DNA from: Paraburkholderia bryophila
GTDB lineage: Bacteria; Pseudomonadota; Gammaproteobacteria; Burkholderiales; Burkholderiaceae
Direction of reading: 5' to 3'
Assembly (NCBI RefSeq): GCF_003269035.1
Contig: NZ_QLTK01000003.1
Span: 248,001-312,000 of the forward strand
Length of the DNA stretch: 64,000 nt
A program made the translations under genes and the position numbers. Positions 54,918 through 63,693 of the stretch are shown piece after piece (the first letter of the stretch is position 1; each line of letters begins with the position of its first letter). Below the pieces are notes generated by a model. The model was not told where the DNA came from. It did no database searches and worked only from the letters and a program-made list of their open reading frames with translations.

Positions 54918-55648
54918 GATTTGACAGCCGCCAGGGGGGTGAGAAAACGGGCAAGTTGAGCGTCGAGCGCGTGACTCCAGGCAATGTAGACGAGTACGGC
55001 AACCAGACAACTGGCGCCCGCGATGCCCCACGGCGACACATAGCGCAGCCAGTCGGTCAGCCGCACACTGCTGCAATCGCCGATGAAACCGTGACTCACC
55101 GCGGGGCGAAATTTGGCGATCTGCGCTTCGAGTGCGGCGATTAACGCAGCACGCCGTTCTTCGCCCTCTCGCGCGTAACGCCCTGTGAAACCGAGTCCAA
55201 GCACGGCGGAATAGCATTCGAGCAGATCGATGTTCGGCGGCGTTTCGCGCATACGCTCAATAAGTCGCTCGAAGACATGGTCGCCTGCGTTGTGCTTACC
55301 GAACTGTTCGACCTGCAAGGGCTGCGCGTCCCACTGATGTCTTTGGTCCAACGGCAGATATCTGAGGATCGTCTCATCAAGCAAGCCGCACTGGGCATAC
55401 AGTGCGTCTTCCCGCACGTCTGCGGCAATACCGCGTTGTTCGAGGGTCGCCGCGAATTCCACTACCAGTTCCAGGCAGCGCTTACGCAGGATTGGCACGG
55501 GCTCAGCTATGCCACCCTGATTGAGCATGCTTACCTGCAGCGCGGTGTCTCGGAGCAAACCCCGCATACTGGTGCCCGAACCGCGGTGTGCTACTGGCGG
55601 GTTTCCCATCGGGGTGACATCACACAAAATGTCCATGAACCGGCTCAT
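54914..55648 (-). CDS. tssL: Type VI secretion membrane-complex protein TssL (DotU)
   Basis: A 244-residue DotU/TssL. The cytoplasmic helical part has CLELVVEFAATLEQRGIAAD and ALYAQCGLLDETILRYLPLD, then ECYSAVLGLGFTGRYA, the TssL signature. A single C-terminal membrane helix (WGIAGASCLVAVLVYIAW) anchors it. The ATG at 55648 overlaps the tssK stop; GTG of the OmpA hybrid overlaps its own stop, so tssK, tssL and the hybrid are tightly coupled. Confidence 0.94.
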   Translation of the reverse strand: MSRFMDILCDVTPMGNPPVAHRGSGTSMRGLLRDTALQVSMLNQGGIAEPVPILRKRCLELVVEFAATLEQRGIAADVREDALYAQCGLLDETILRYLPLDQRHQWDAQPLQVEQFGKHNAGDHVFERLIERMRETPPNIDLLECYSAVLGLGFTGRYAREGEERRAALIAALEAQIAKFRPAVSHGFIGDCSSVRLTDWLRYVSPWGIAGASCLVAVLVYIAWSHALDAQLARFLTPLAAVKS

Positions 55649-56994
55649 GAATGAAGCACCGCGTAGAGTTCGAGCGAGGCGTCCGGCACCGAACCCGGCA
55701 GGTAAATCTGGCATGCGCGTGCGGCCAGCATTCTCGTGAAAGCGGGGTTGCGCGCCTCAATTGCGAAGTAGTGATTGTCCAGTCGTACGGGAATGGCCGC
55801 CGGCACGCGCTGAACGGCCTTAATAGGAATGCCCGCGAGTGCAGCATTGACAATCTCTTCGACGTCGTCGGGCGCGCCGAGCTTGCACAGTTGCAGGACC
55901 TGGTCGATCAGATCAAACGGTGGCAGCGACGCATTGACCGACAGGTAGTAGTCGGCAGCGGCAGTCAGCCGCTCGTCGAGGAACTGGCCGCGCCATGTCG
56001 TGGCGTTCTTGCGCGTTAGCGCGATCGGGATCACGCGCGAGGGAATGCTCGTGTCGAGGAGGTTGCGTATCAGTGTTTCCAGCCTCCCGAAAATCTCATT
56101 CTGGTTCGCATGGTCATACACCGGAATATCGGTAAGCCGCGCGCCGGTCGAAAACGTAGTCAACACGCCTGCCAACTGAGCGAGCAGGTTGTAGAGCCGG
56201 ATAGGCGGCTGATTCGAATGCGTTGCAAGTAATCGAAGTTGCGGCCAGTAGCTGTGAATGCTGTGCAAAAGCCAGAACAGGGAGACGTCTGCGACGCCAT
56301 ATTCGATCACCTGTTCCATACGTTCCCTTTTGCGCGCGCCGAGTGCCTCGCTCTTCGCGAGCAGGATGTCCGCAAGTCGCGTCATTCGCTCCAGATGCAG
56401 CGGGTGGGCCGACAACGTCAGACATGGCGGTACATAAAGCGGGTCCACCTGGAACTGGCCGTTGGTACCCCGTATGAGCCTTGCGATTGGACACAGTGTG
56501 TCGTCCGCATGCGATTCGAAATCGAAGAGCAGTCGCACTGCATGGCGTTCGACAGCGATTTCCGTTTCTGTTGTGCCGTTCAGATCCATGACGCGGACAA
56601 ACTCGCGATATGAACGACGCGGGCGCGCTAGTGCTGTTCCATCAAAACGGCAGTTGCTGCCGGTCGCGTTCAGCAGCGGGATAGCGGCGTGTACGACCGC
56701 ACTCTGCAGATCGTTCGGTATCCCGCGCGTCAGGTCGCGGGCGTGAGGCAACGCGCCGGCCAACGTCGTATCGACCGGCGTGCCGTCAGGAAAGCGAACT
56801 TTGAGCCTTGTGAGCTTGAGCCGGCCGGTGGCGAGCGCCTCTTCGTCGATTTCGACACCCAGCGTTCCCCACGGTTCGCACACTGCCACCGATGTGAGTT
56901 GACGGTGCGCGAAGTCCCCCCAGCGTTCCTGCTGCTGGAAATGCTGCTGAGTGAGTATCAGGCCGTCGTGCCACAAAGGTTTGTCGATTCGCAT
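55645..56994 (-). CDS. tssK: Type VI secretion baseplate protein TssK
   Basis: A 449-residue TssK, the trimeric baseplate adaptor to the membrane complex. It opens with KPLWHDGLILTQQHFQQQER, the invariant TssK start, and contains VEYGVADVSLFWLLHSIHSY-like and PIRLYNLLAQLAGVL regions plus the C-terminal receptor-like domain. It is the first leftward gene from the AT-rich control region. Confidence 0.95.
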   Translation of the reverse strand: MRIDKPLWHDGLILTQQHFQQQERWGDFAHRQLTSVAVCEPWGTLGVEIDEEALATGRLKLTRLKVRFPDGTPVDTTLAGALPHARDLTRGIPNDLQSAVVHAAIPLLNATGSNCRFDGTALARPRRSYREFVRVMDLNGTTETEIAVERHAVRLLFDFESHADDTLCPIARLIRGTNGQFQVDPLYVPPCLTLSAHPLHLERMTRLADILLAKSEALGARKRERMEQVIEYGVADVSLFWLLHSIHSYWPQLRLLATHSNQPPIRLYNLLAQLAGVLTTFSTGARLTDIPVYDHANQNEIFGRLETLIRNLLDTSIPSRVIPIALTRKNATTWRGQFLDERLTAAADYYLSVNASLPPFDLIDQVLQLCKLGAPDDVEEIVNAALAGIPIKAVQRVPAAIPVRLDNHYFAIEARNPAFTRMLAARACQIYLPGSVPDASLELYAVLHS

Positions 56995-57545
56995 GAGCAG
57001 GTTCTTTGCTATTTCGCCTGTTTTTAAGGACGGATTGTATATGTCGTTAGGCGGGGCGACGTACGTGATTATTTTAATTTCATGTTCTATTGGGTGTGTA
57101 AATTTAATTGAAAAAAATCGTCAAGGGATTCTTAGTGTATTTTTTTTGACTTAAGAGTTTTTATTGCTGAATTTGTGTGAATGTTGATGGATTTCATGAA
57201 TTGAAATGCCTTCTGTATTGTCTTCTATGCGCATAAAGTGTCTCCAAATTGAGTTGGAAATTTTCCTTATTTTGAGAAATTATGCCGATTGTGGTATTGA
57301 AATGTATTCAGAATAAATATGAATTGAGATAAGCATTTTTGATTGACCGGATGACGCTTTGGTCGTTTAATTGGTGGCGGAAAAATCAGCGAAATTGATA
57401 GTGTTTTTTTGTCGACATGGCTTATATGAAGGCACGTAATGAGTGTGTCTATTGTTTGCGTGAATTAATGGTCGTGTTGTCCGGCATGCCGGTCACGATC
57501 TCCTCCTGTTCTTCCCTGTGACCCAACCTTTTCCAAGGAGCCCCC
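56995..57545. promoter_or_regulatory. AT-rich divergent control region of the T6SS locus
   Basis: About 550 bases between tssK and tssB with no supported gene. Bases 57020-57480 are far richer in A and T than the genes on either side, a usual target for H-NS-like silencers. The perfect palindrome CCGGCATGCCGG lies at 57481-57492, and AAGGAG before tssB at 57536. No sigma-54 element of good quality was seen. Confidence 0.6.
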
Positions 57546-58058
57546 ATGGACAGTTTTCAGCGAGAAATTCCAAAGAGCCGCGTGCAGATCACGCTCGACC
57601 TCCACACGGGTAGCGCGCAGAAAAAGGTCGAATTGCCGCTGAAGCTGCTAATGGCTGGCGACTTCAGCGTCAACAACGAGCAGGTGCCGCTCGCGGAGCG
57701 CAAGAAGATCAACGTCGACAAAAACAACTTCGACTCGGTTCTGTCCGACCTCAGCCCTGAACTGAAGATCACGACCGAGAACACGTTGGCGGATGACGGG
57801 TCCGAACTGGCGGTTTTGCTTAGTTTCAGGTCGATGAAAGACTTCGAGCCAGAGCAGGTTGCGCGTCAGATTCCCCAACTGCAAGCGTTGCTTGCCATGC
57901 GCAATTTGCTGCGTGACCTGAAGTCGAATCTTCTCGATAACGCTACGTTCCGCCGGGAGCTCGAAAAAATCCTGAGAGACAAGCCGCTCTCGGAGCGGCT
58001 GCGCGGCGAACTCGGTCAGATCGCCACGGCAGCATCACAGCCTGCAGGCCATGCCTGA
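57546..58058 (+). CDS. tssB: Type VI sheath small subunit TssB
   Basis: A 170-residue VipA/TssB sheath protein. It starts MDSFQREIPKSRVQITLDLH and has VELPLKLLMAGDFS and the sheath-binding C-terminal helix (FEPEQVARQIPQLQALLAM). AAGGAG supports the ATG. It pairs with tssC, 65 bases downstream, to form the contractile sheath. Confidence 0.96.
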   Translation: MDSFQREIPKSRVQITLDLHTGSAQKKVELPLKLLMAGDFSVNNEQVPLAERKKINVDKNNFDSVLSDLSPELKITTENTLADDGSELAVLLSFRSMKDFEPEQVARQIPQLQALLAMRNLLRDLKSNLLDNATFRRELEKILRDKPLSERLRGELGQIATAASQPAGHA

Positions 58059-58123
58059 GGCGAGTCAGTGCAAAGCGGCTCGCTGCCGGCACATTTTGGA
58101 CCACCATCGCGACAGGACATCTC

Positions 58124-59659
58124 ATGGAACGCAACGAACCACAGCAATCCGGTGCAACGGGAATCGCAGTATTGGCGTGCCCCAACGTTTACGAATCGCT
58201 TTGCAGCAAGATCAACCTGAGACCGGTCAACGAAGCCCGCCCGGTAGAAGCCTTCCAGGATTACGATCTGCTCTCCGAGTCGTCGGCCGACGAACGGCTT
58301 GCGCGAGCGATGAGCGTGTTCCTCAATCTGGTGAGCGAGGGCAGCAGGCAGGTCGACCGTCTCGACAAGTCGTTGCTCGATTTTCACATTGGGCGGCTCG
58401 ACCGGCAGATCGGCCGGCAACTCGACGCCGTGATGCACGCCCGAGAATTTCAGGCGCTGGAAAGCCGGTGGCGGGGCCTGAAGTTCACGGTCGACCGCAC
58501 GGACTTTCGCAAGAACGTGAGGATCGAGTTGCTCGATGCATCGAAAGAATGTCTGTTGCGCGATTTCGAAGATACGCCTGAGCTCGTTCAGAGCGGCCTG
58601 TACCGCCACACCTACATCGAGGAATACGACACGCCCGGCGGTCAGCCGATCACCGCAATGATCGGCGACTACGAGTTCACGAATTCGCCGCAAGATATCA
58701 GCTTGCTGCGCAATCTCTCCAAGGTGGCGTCGGCTGCGCATATGCCTTTCGTCGGCTCGGTGGGGCCGAAGTTTTTCGGTAAGAAAACCATGGAAGAAGT
58801 TGCCGCGATCCAGGATATCGGCAACTACCTCGACCGCGCCGAGTACATCAAATGGAAGAGCTTTCGTGACACGGACGACGCGCGCTACATCGGACTGACC
58901 ATGCCGCGCGTGCTCGGGCGCTTGCCCTATGGGGCGGACACCACGCCGGTACGTAGTTTCAGCTATGAGGAAGCAGTGAAGGGCGCGGACCATGACCGCT
59001 ATCTGTGGGTCAATGCGTCGTTTGCATTTGCCGCGAACATGGTGCGAAGTTTCGTGAGCAACGGCTGGTGCGTGCAGATTCGCGGGCCTCAGGCCGGTGG
59101 CAAGGTCGAAGACCTGCCGGTTCATCTGTACGACCTCGGCACCGGTTATCAGCCGAAGATTCCGACCGAAGTACTGATTCCCGAAACGCGGGAATTCGAG
59201 TTCGCTAACCTCGGTTTCATTCCGTTGTCGTTCTATAAGAACCACGACTTCGCGTGCTTCTTCTCAGCCAGTTCGGCGCAAAAACCCGCTCGATACGAGA
59301 CCACGGAGGCAACTGCGAACAGTCGTATCAACGCGCGCCTGCCCTACATTTTTCTGCTTTCACGTATCGCGCACTACCTCAAGCTGATTCAGCGCGAAAA
59401 CATTGGCACGACCAAAGACCGGCGTCTGCTCGAACTTGAGCTGAATAGCTGGATCAAGGGTCTCGTGACCGAGATGAAAGATCCTGGCGATGAACTGCAG
59501 TCGTCGCATCCGTTGCGCGAGGCGAAAGTGATGGTGGAGGACATCGACGATAACCCGGGGTTCTTCCGCATCAAGCTTTTCATCGTGCCGCATTTTCAGG
59601 TGGAAGGAATGGATATCGGTTTGTCCTTGGTGTCGCAGATGCCGAAGGCAAAGAGCTAA
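58124..59659 (+). CDS. tssC: Type VI sheath large subunit TssC
   Basis: A 511-residue VipB/TssC. Conserved blocks are ESRWRGLKFTVDRTDF, MIGDYEFTNSPQDISLLRNL, SVGPKFFGKKTMEE, LTMPRVLGRLPYGADTTPVR and the C-terminal FIVPHFQVEGMDIGLSLVSQ. Length is normal. It forms the outer sheath with TssB and is recycled by ClpV, whose gene was not found in the window. Confidence 0.97.
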   Translation: MERNEPQQSGATGIAVLACPNVYESLCSKINLRPVNEARPVEAFQDYDLLSESSADERLARAMSVFLNLVSEGSRQVDRLDKSLLDFHIGRLDRQIGRQLDAVMHAREFQALESRWRGLKFTVDRTDFRKNVRIELLDASKECLLRDFEDTPELVQSGLYRHTYIEEYDTPGGQPITAMIGDYEFTNSPQDISLLRNLSKVASAAHMPFVGSVGPKFFGKKTMEEVAAIQDIGNYLDRAEYIKWKSFRDTDDARYIGLTMPRVLGRLPYGADTTPVRSFSYEEAVKGADHDRYLWVNASFAFAANMVRSFVSNGWCVQIRGPQAGGKVEDLPVHLYDLGTGYQPKIPTEVLIPETREFEFANLGFIPLSFYKNHDFACFFSASSAQKPARYETTEATANSRINARLPYIFLLSRIAHYLKLIQRENIGTTKDRRLLELELNSWIKGLVTEMKDPGDELQSSHPLREAKVMVEDIDDNPGFFRIKLFIVPHFQVEGMDIGLSLVSQMPKAKS

Positions 59660-59773
59660 CCGGACGTGGGGCGTGCGGTTGGCTGAAGCATGGTGGAGGG
59701 GACCCCGAGTTTCTGTTGAGGACCGCCGCGTGATTGCTTGTGAACTGGATGCATTAGTCGTGAGGAGTGTGCA

Positions 59774-62110
59774 ATGGGATCGATAGTTTTGCCAAAGCAG
59801 GCATACACGCTGAAGCTGGCGCCGCAACCGGCGCCGTTTTCAGTGTTGAAGTTTGCAGGCCATGACGCGCTCAGTCAGTTGTACCGCTACGAAATCGAGT
59901 TCACGAGTCCGATTGCCGATATCCCGATGGATCAGGTGCTGGGGCGACCGGCCCGGTTCATGGTCAAGCCGCTGGATCCGAGCGCGGGTTGTCCGCAGAA
60001 GTGGATCGGCGAACAGGCGGCGAACTTAAGTGGGCTGCCCACGGCGCAGACGGTGCACGGCATCGTGACGCAATTCGACCAGTTCGGCACGTCGGCCGAT
60101 GAGACCCATTACCGTCTGGTCATCGAGCCACGCACGGCGGATCTGGCGCGCGCGGTCACCAGCCGGCTGTTCCAGAAACAGTCTGTACGGGAGATCATCG
60201 CCGACGCGCTGAGGCACGGCGAATTCCGCGAGGGTGTCGACTTCCGGTTCAGCCTGCGTGCGCGATACAGGCGTCACGACTACATCACGCAATATCACGA
60301 GACGACGCTGGCGTTCATCCAGCGTATCGCGGCGGACGAGGGCATCTGGTTTCGTTTCGAACAGGCGAAGGGACATGAGGTCATCGTCTTTGGTGATGAT
60401 CTGGACGCTTACGCGCGGCGTCAACGGGTTGCGCCGTTGCGGCGCGATGCCGGTCTGGAAAGCGTCGGGGCGGAGTCCGTCAAATCGCTTGCGCGGCATA
60501 TGCGCCGGGTGCCCGAAGCGGTTCAACTGAACGACTACAACCATCGTCAGGCGGGTATGCCGCTGCTCGTCGAGCAGAATGCCGCGAAGGATGAGCGGAC
60601 GACGAATGCCGTCGAATCGCGCTGGGGCGAGCATTACGAGACGGTGGAAGAAGGCCGGTGGCTAGCTGGGTTGCGTCATGAGGCGCATCTGTCGCAACAG
60701 ATTAGCTACGCGGGCAACGGTAACGCGTTCGGGCTGGAAGCGGGAGAGGTGCTGGGACTGGACAGTAATCCCGCGGAAGCGCCGCATGGTCTGCTGATTA
60801 CGTCGGTCGAATCGTGCGGCGGCCGCAGCGACGCGTACTCGAACACGTTCACGGCAATTCCGTCCGATCGTGTCTGGCGTACGCCGGTTGTGCCTGAGAA
60901 GCGGCCGGTGATCCACGGCATCCTGCCGGCGCGGATCACATCGCCGGCGAACTACCCACGCGCGTATCTGACGGAAGAGGGTTGGTACGTGATCAGGCTG
61001 CCGTTCGATCTCGACGCATGGAGTCCCGGTGGCACGAGCCGGCCGGTCCGACTTGCGAAACCCTATAGCGGCGAGAACTACGGTCACCATTTCCCGTTGA
61101 TCGATGGCGCGGAGGTGGCAATCGCCTTTACAGCGGGCGACCCGGACCGGCCTGTGATAGTCGGTGCGATGCACGACAGTCTGCATCCGGATCTGGTGAA
61201 CAACCTGAATCACACGCGCAACCTTATTCGCACGGTCGCACGGAATGAACTGCGGATGGAGGACAGGTCGGGGAGCGAGCATATCCATTTGACAACGCCG
61301 TTCCAGTCCAGCGAGCTGAACCTGGGTCATCTGGTCGACGAGCAGCACAAGGAGCGCGGGCAGGGGGCGGAGTTGCGCACGGACGAACACGTTGCGATCC
61401 GTGGCGGGAGAGGGATTCTCATCTCGGCCGACGCGCAGCCGGCCGCAAGCGGCAAGCAGCTCGACATGCAGGCTGCGCAATTATTGCTGGAGCAGGCGCT
61501 TGAGCAGATGGAAACGCTTGCGGACGCCGCCCTGGCTGCACAGGCGATTGCCGCGGAGTGCGCCAAACAGAAAACGCTGCTTCACGACAAGTTGACCGAT
61601 CTGAAACAGGCGGTTGTTTTGCTTGCGGCTCCGGCGGGCATGGGCCTCGTTTGCGGCAGTCATCTGCAGATGAGCGCTGGACAGAATCTGATCGCTACGG
61701 CGAGCGGCAACGTTGATATCGGTGCCGTCAAACGGTTCACAGCCTCGGCTGGCGACGCAGTGTCGCTGTTTGCGCAAAGGTTGGGAATGAAGCTCTTTGC
61801 TGCGAAAGGAAAGGTCGACATTCAAGCCCAAAGCGACGCGATGAACCTTGCCGCCTTAAAAGACATATCGATCACGAGTACCGACGGCAAATTGATTCTA
61901 TCCGCCGGCAAGGAAGTCTGGATCGGTGCGGGTGGGTCCTATATTCGGATCACGCCGCAGGGTATAGAGAACGGCACGCCTGGCGACATCCTCGAAAAGT
62001 GCGCGGCGTGGGACAAGCAAGGCGCCAACTCGATGCGGATCAAGCCCGGCTTTCCACCTCCGCAGAACAATCGGCCGAATCAGAAAGGATTCTTCAATTT
62101 TTCCCAGTAG
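59774..62110 (+). CDS. vgrG: Type VI spike protein VgrG
   Basis: A 778-residue VgrG (TssI), the trimeric spike. The N-terminal gp27-like part has FAGHDALSQLYRYEIEFTSP and YRHDYITQYHETTLAFIQRI with the conserved DEGIWFRFEQ. The gp5/OB part has VAIAFTAGDPDRPVIVGAMH, followed by a DUF2345-type beta-helix region. After it there are only about 50 residues (ending FFNFSQ), so no added effector domain is visible. GAGGAG precedes the ATG. The PAAR gene follows 58 bases downstream. Confidence 0.96.
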   Translation: MGSIVLPKQAYTLKLAPQPAPFSVLKFAGHDALSQLYRYEIEFTSPIADIPMDQVLGRPARFMVKPLDPSAGCPQKWIGEQAANLSGLPTAQTVHGIVTQFDQFGTSADETHYRLVIEPRTADLARAVTSRLFQKQSVREIIADALRHGEFREGVDFRFSLRARYRRHDYITQYHETTLAFIQRIAADEGIWFRFEQAKGHEVIVFGDDLDAYARRQRVAPLRRDAGLESVGAESVKSLARHMRRVPEAVQLNDYNHRQAGMPLLVEQNAAKDERTTNAVESRWGEHYETVEEGRWLAGLRHEAHLSQQISYAGNGNAFGLEAGEVLGLDSNPAEAPHGLLITSVESCGGRSDAYSNTFTAIPSDRVWRTPVVPEKRPVIHGILPARITSPANYPRAYLTEEGWYVIRLPFDLDAWSPGGTSRPVRLAKPYSGENYGHHFPLIDGAEVAIAFTAGDPDRPVIVGAMHDSLHPDLVNNLNHTRNLIRTVARNELRMEDRSGSEHIHLTTPFQSSELNLGHLVDEQHKERGQGAELRTDEHVAIRGGRGILISADAQPAASGKQLDMQAAQLLLEQALEQMETLADAALAAQAIAAECAKQKTLLHDKLTDLKQAVVLLAAPAGMGLVCGSHLQMSAGQNLIATASGNVDIGAVKRFTASAGDAVSLFAQRLGMKLFAAKGKVDIQAQSDAMNLAALKDISITSTDGKLILSAGKEVWIGAGGSYIRITPQGIENGTPGDILEKCAAWDKQGANSMRIKPGFPPPQNNRPNQKGFFNFSQ

Positions 62111-62168
62111 CCGTTGCGTTGTTCCTTGATCAGATTGAGTGCCCCACCCCCGACAAACAGGACAAACC

Positions 62169-62417
62169 ATGCCAAACCTAATCCGCCTGGGCGACCCCAC
62201 CGACCACGGAGGCCGGGTCATCAGCGCGTCATCCGTCATGCGTTACGACGGACGATTCGTCGCGCGCAAAGGTGATCGGGTGTGCTGTCCCAAACACGAC
62301 CTCCGCCCTAACTTGATCATTGAGGGCGATGAGTCGACCACGGACCACGGCGTGCCGGTCGCGCGACATGGTTGCCGGGCCATGTGCGGATGCCGTTTGA
62401 TTTCAAGTCTTTTATAA
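62169..62417 (+). CDS. PAAR tip protein
   Basis: An 82-residue PAAR-domain protein that sharpens the VgrG spike. It begins MPNLIRLGDPTDHGGRVISA, the usual PAAR start, with RKGDRVCCPKH and VARHGCRAMCGCRL providing the His and Cys ligands for zinc. AGGA precedes ATG 62169; an ATG at 62139 would add ten unlikely residues. There is no N- or C-terminal extension, so it is not an effector by itself. Confidence 0.93.
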   Translation: MPNLIRLGDPTDHGGRVISASSVMRYDGRFVARKGDRVCCPKHDLRPNLIIEGDESTTDHGVPVARHGCRAMCGCRLISSLL

Positions 62418-62427
62418 ATCGACCGCC

Positions 62428-63693
62428 ATGCCGGTAGACCTGCCTATTGCATCGTTCACGGATGCGCCGCCTGTGCCGCCACGCCTCGTCGTCTGGCTGG
62501 GCCTGTTGATGCTCGTCATGCTGGCCGGAGCAGGGGGCACCTTATTCACCTGGCCCCAAGGCGAGCCCACCGGCTCGCCCTGGTTCTGGACGAAACTGCT
62601 TGTTCTACCGGCACTGGGATTCTGCGTTGCATTTGGACTTCGACTGTTCTATTACGAGCAGGAATCGGAGCGGGTGCGCGCCGAAGTAGCAACGCTAAAG
62701 GACGATCAGGCGAAAGCGCTGCTATTCGCAAGCGAGCCCCTGGCCGTGCTGGAATGTCGCTATCTAAGCGCGCTACAAATCGGACAGGCCGCCAAACAGA
62801 TAGTGGCTACACATTCGATCTTAAACGCCCGGGTGCCACATTCAGGCGGCAGCGCAGTGCGGCACACGGCCCTGAAATTCGGTGAGCTTCAGAGCCTTCC
62901 CGAACGCTATCGCGCGTGTTTCCTTGAATTGCTGGATGAAATCGGCCCTGCCATTGCCACTTTGCCACTAGACGTGCCGTTCAACATCTGCCTTGCGTTG
63001 CCAGTCAATCCGGAAAATCTGGAACAGGACGATTTGTCGGCGATCTGGCAGAGCTGTTGGCGAGAGAGCGGCCTGCGACCGGCGAAAGCATCGCGGCTTT
63101 TCGCAGAACAGGGATTGATGCCGTTGGACGGCTGGCTGGACGTTCGAGGTGACGTCGCACTGGAGAAAGTCACGCTCTACGTCTGTGCGCAACTACACGC
63201 CACGCCGCCGCACAACAGCGCGGAAGCGGCCGTGGCGTTGCTGCTGGGATGGCCGCCGTTACTCGAACGGCGTGGGCTGAAACCGCTCGCGATGCTGCAC
63301 CGTCCGGCGGACGCTGGAACCGGTGCGCTTGACGATGCGCTTCTCAAGGCGCTGCTTTGGGGACGATCGACGGCCCCCGAGCTCGGTGACCTATGGCAGG
63401 CCGGCCTCGCGTCCGACGACAAACCCGCCATCCTGCAGAGCGCGTCGGCTCTGTCGCTGGGTCTCTCAAAGTCCTGGAACCTGTCCGGCGTACACGATAT
63501 CGACACCACATTGGGCCATGCCGGAGTCGCAGCCGGTTGGCTTGCGACCGCCTTTGCCGTCGAACACGTAGCGCAAGCCCATACACCGCAACTCGTCGCG
63601 TATCGGGCCGGATCGCTCCAGCTGGCCGTGGTGAATCCGGTTGCAAGGCACGCCTGCGACCCAACAGAGAGGGCGCCCGCGCCATGCCTCTGA
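62428..63693 (+). CDS. Unknown T6SS-linked membrane protein, 421 residues
   Basis: Not assigned to a family. Two hydrophobic helices lie near the N-terminus (VVWLGLLMLVMLAGAGGTLF and LLVLPALGFCVAFGLRLFYY), then about 340 soluble residues without recognised catalytic motifs, containing SLPERYRACFLELLDEIGPA and LLLGWPPLLERRGLKPLAML. It lies 10 bases after the PAAR gene and overlaps the next gene by 10 bases, so it is part of the T6SS operon. It could be an accessory part of the membrane complex or an adaptor for cargo. Confidence 0.85.
   Translation: MPVDLPIASFTDAPPVPPRLVVWLGLLMLVMLAGAGGTLFTWPQGEPTGSPWFWTKLLVLPALGFCVAFGLRLFYYEQESERVRAEVATLKDDQAKALLFASEPLAVLECRYLSALQIGQAAKQIVATHSILNARVPHSGGSAVRHTALKFGELQSLPERYRACFLELLDEIGPAIATLPLDVPFNICLALPVNPENLEQDDLSAIWQSCWRESGLRPAKASRLFAEQGLMPLDGWLDVRGDVALEKVTLYVCAQLHATPPHNSAEAAVALLLGWPPLLERRGLKPLAMLHRPADAGTGALDDALLKALLWGRSTAPELGDLWQAGLASDDKPAILQSASALSLGLSKSWNLSGVHDIDTTLGHAGVAAGWLATAFAVEHVAQAHTPQLVAYRAGSLQLAVVNPVARHACDPTERAPAPCL

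Noticed and set aside
56951-57154. Possible small gene in the AT-rich T6SS control region
   Set aside because: It overlaps the start of tssK, has no ribosome binding site and no sign of coding bias; stops are rare here only by chance.
61500-62110. VgrG C-terminus as an effector domain
   Set aside because: The end is the usual beta-helix region plus a short tail; nothing longer than about 50 residues follows.
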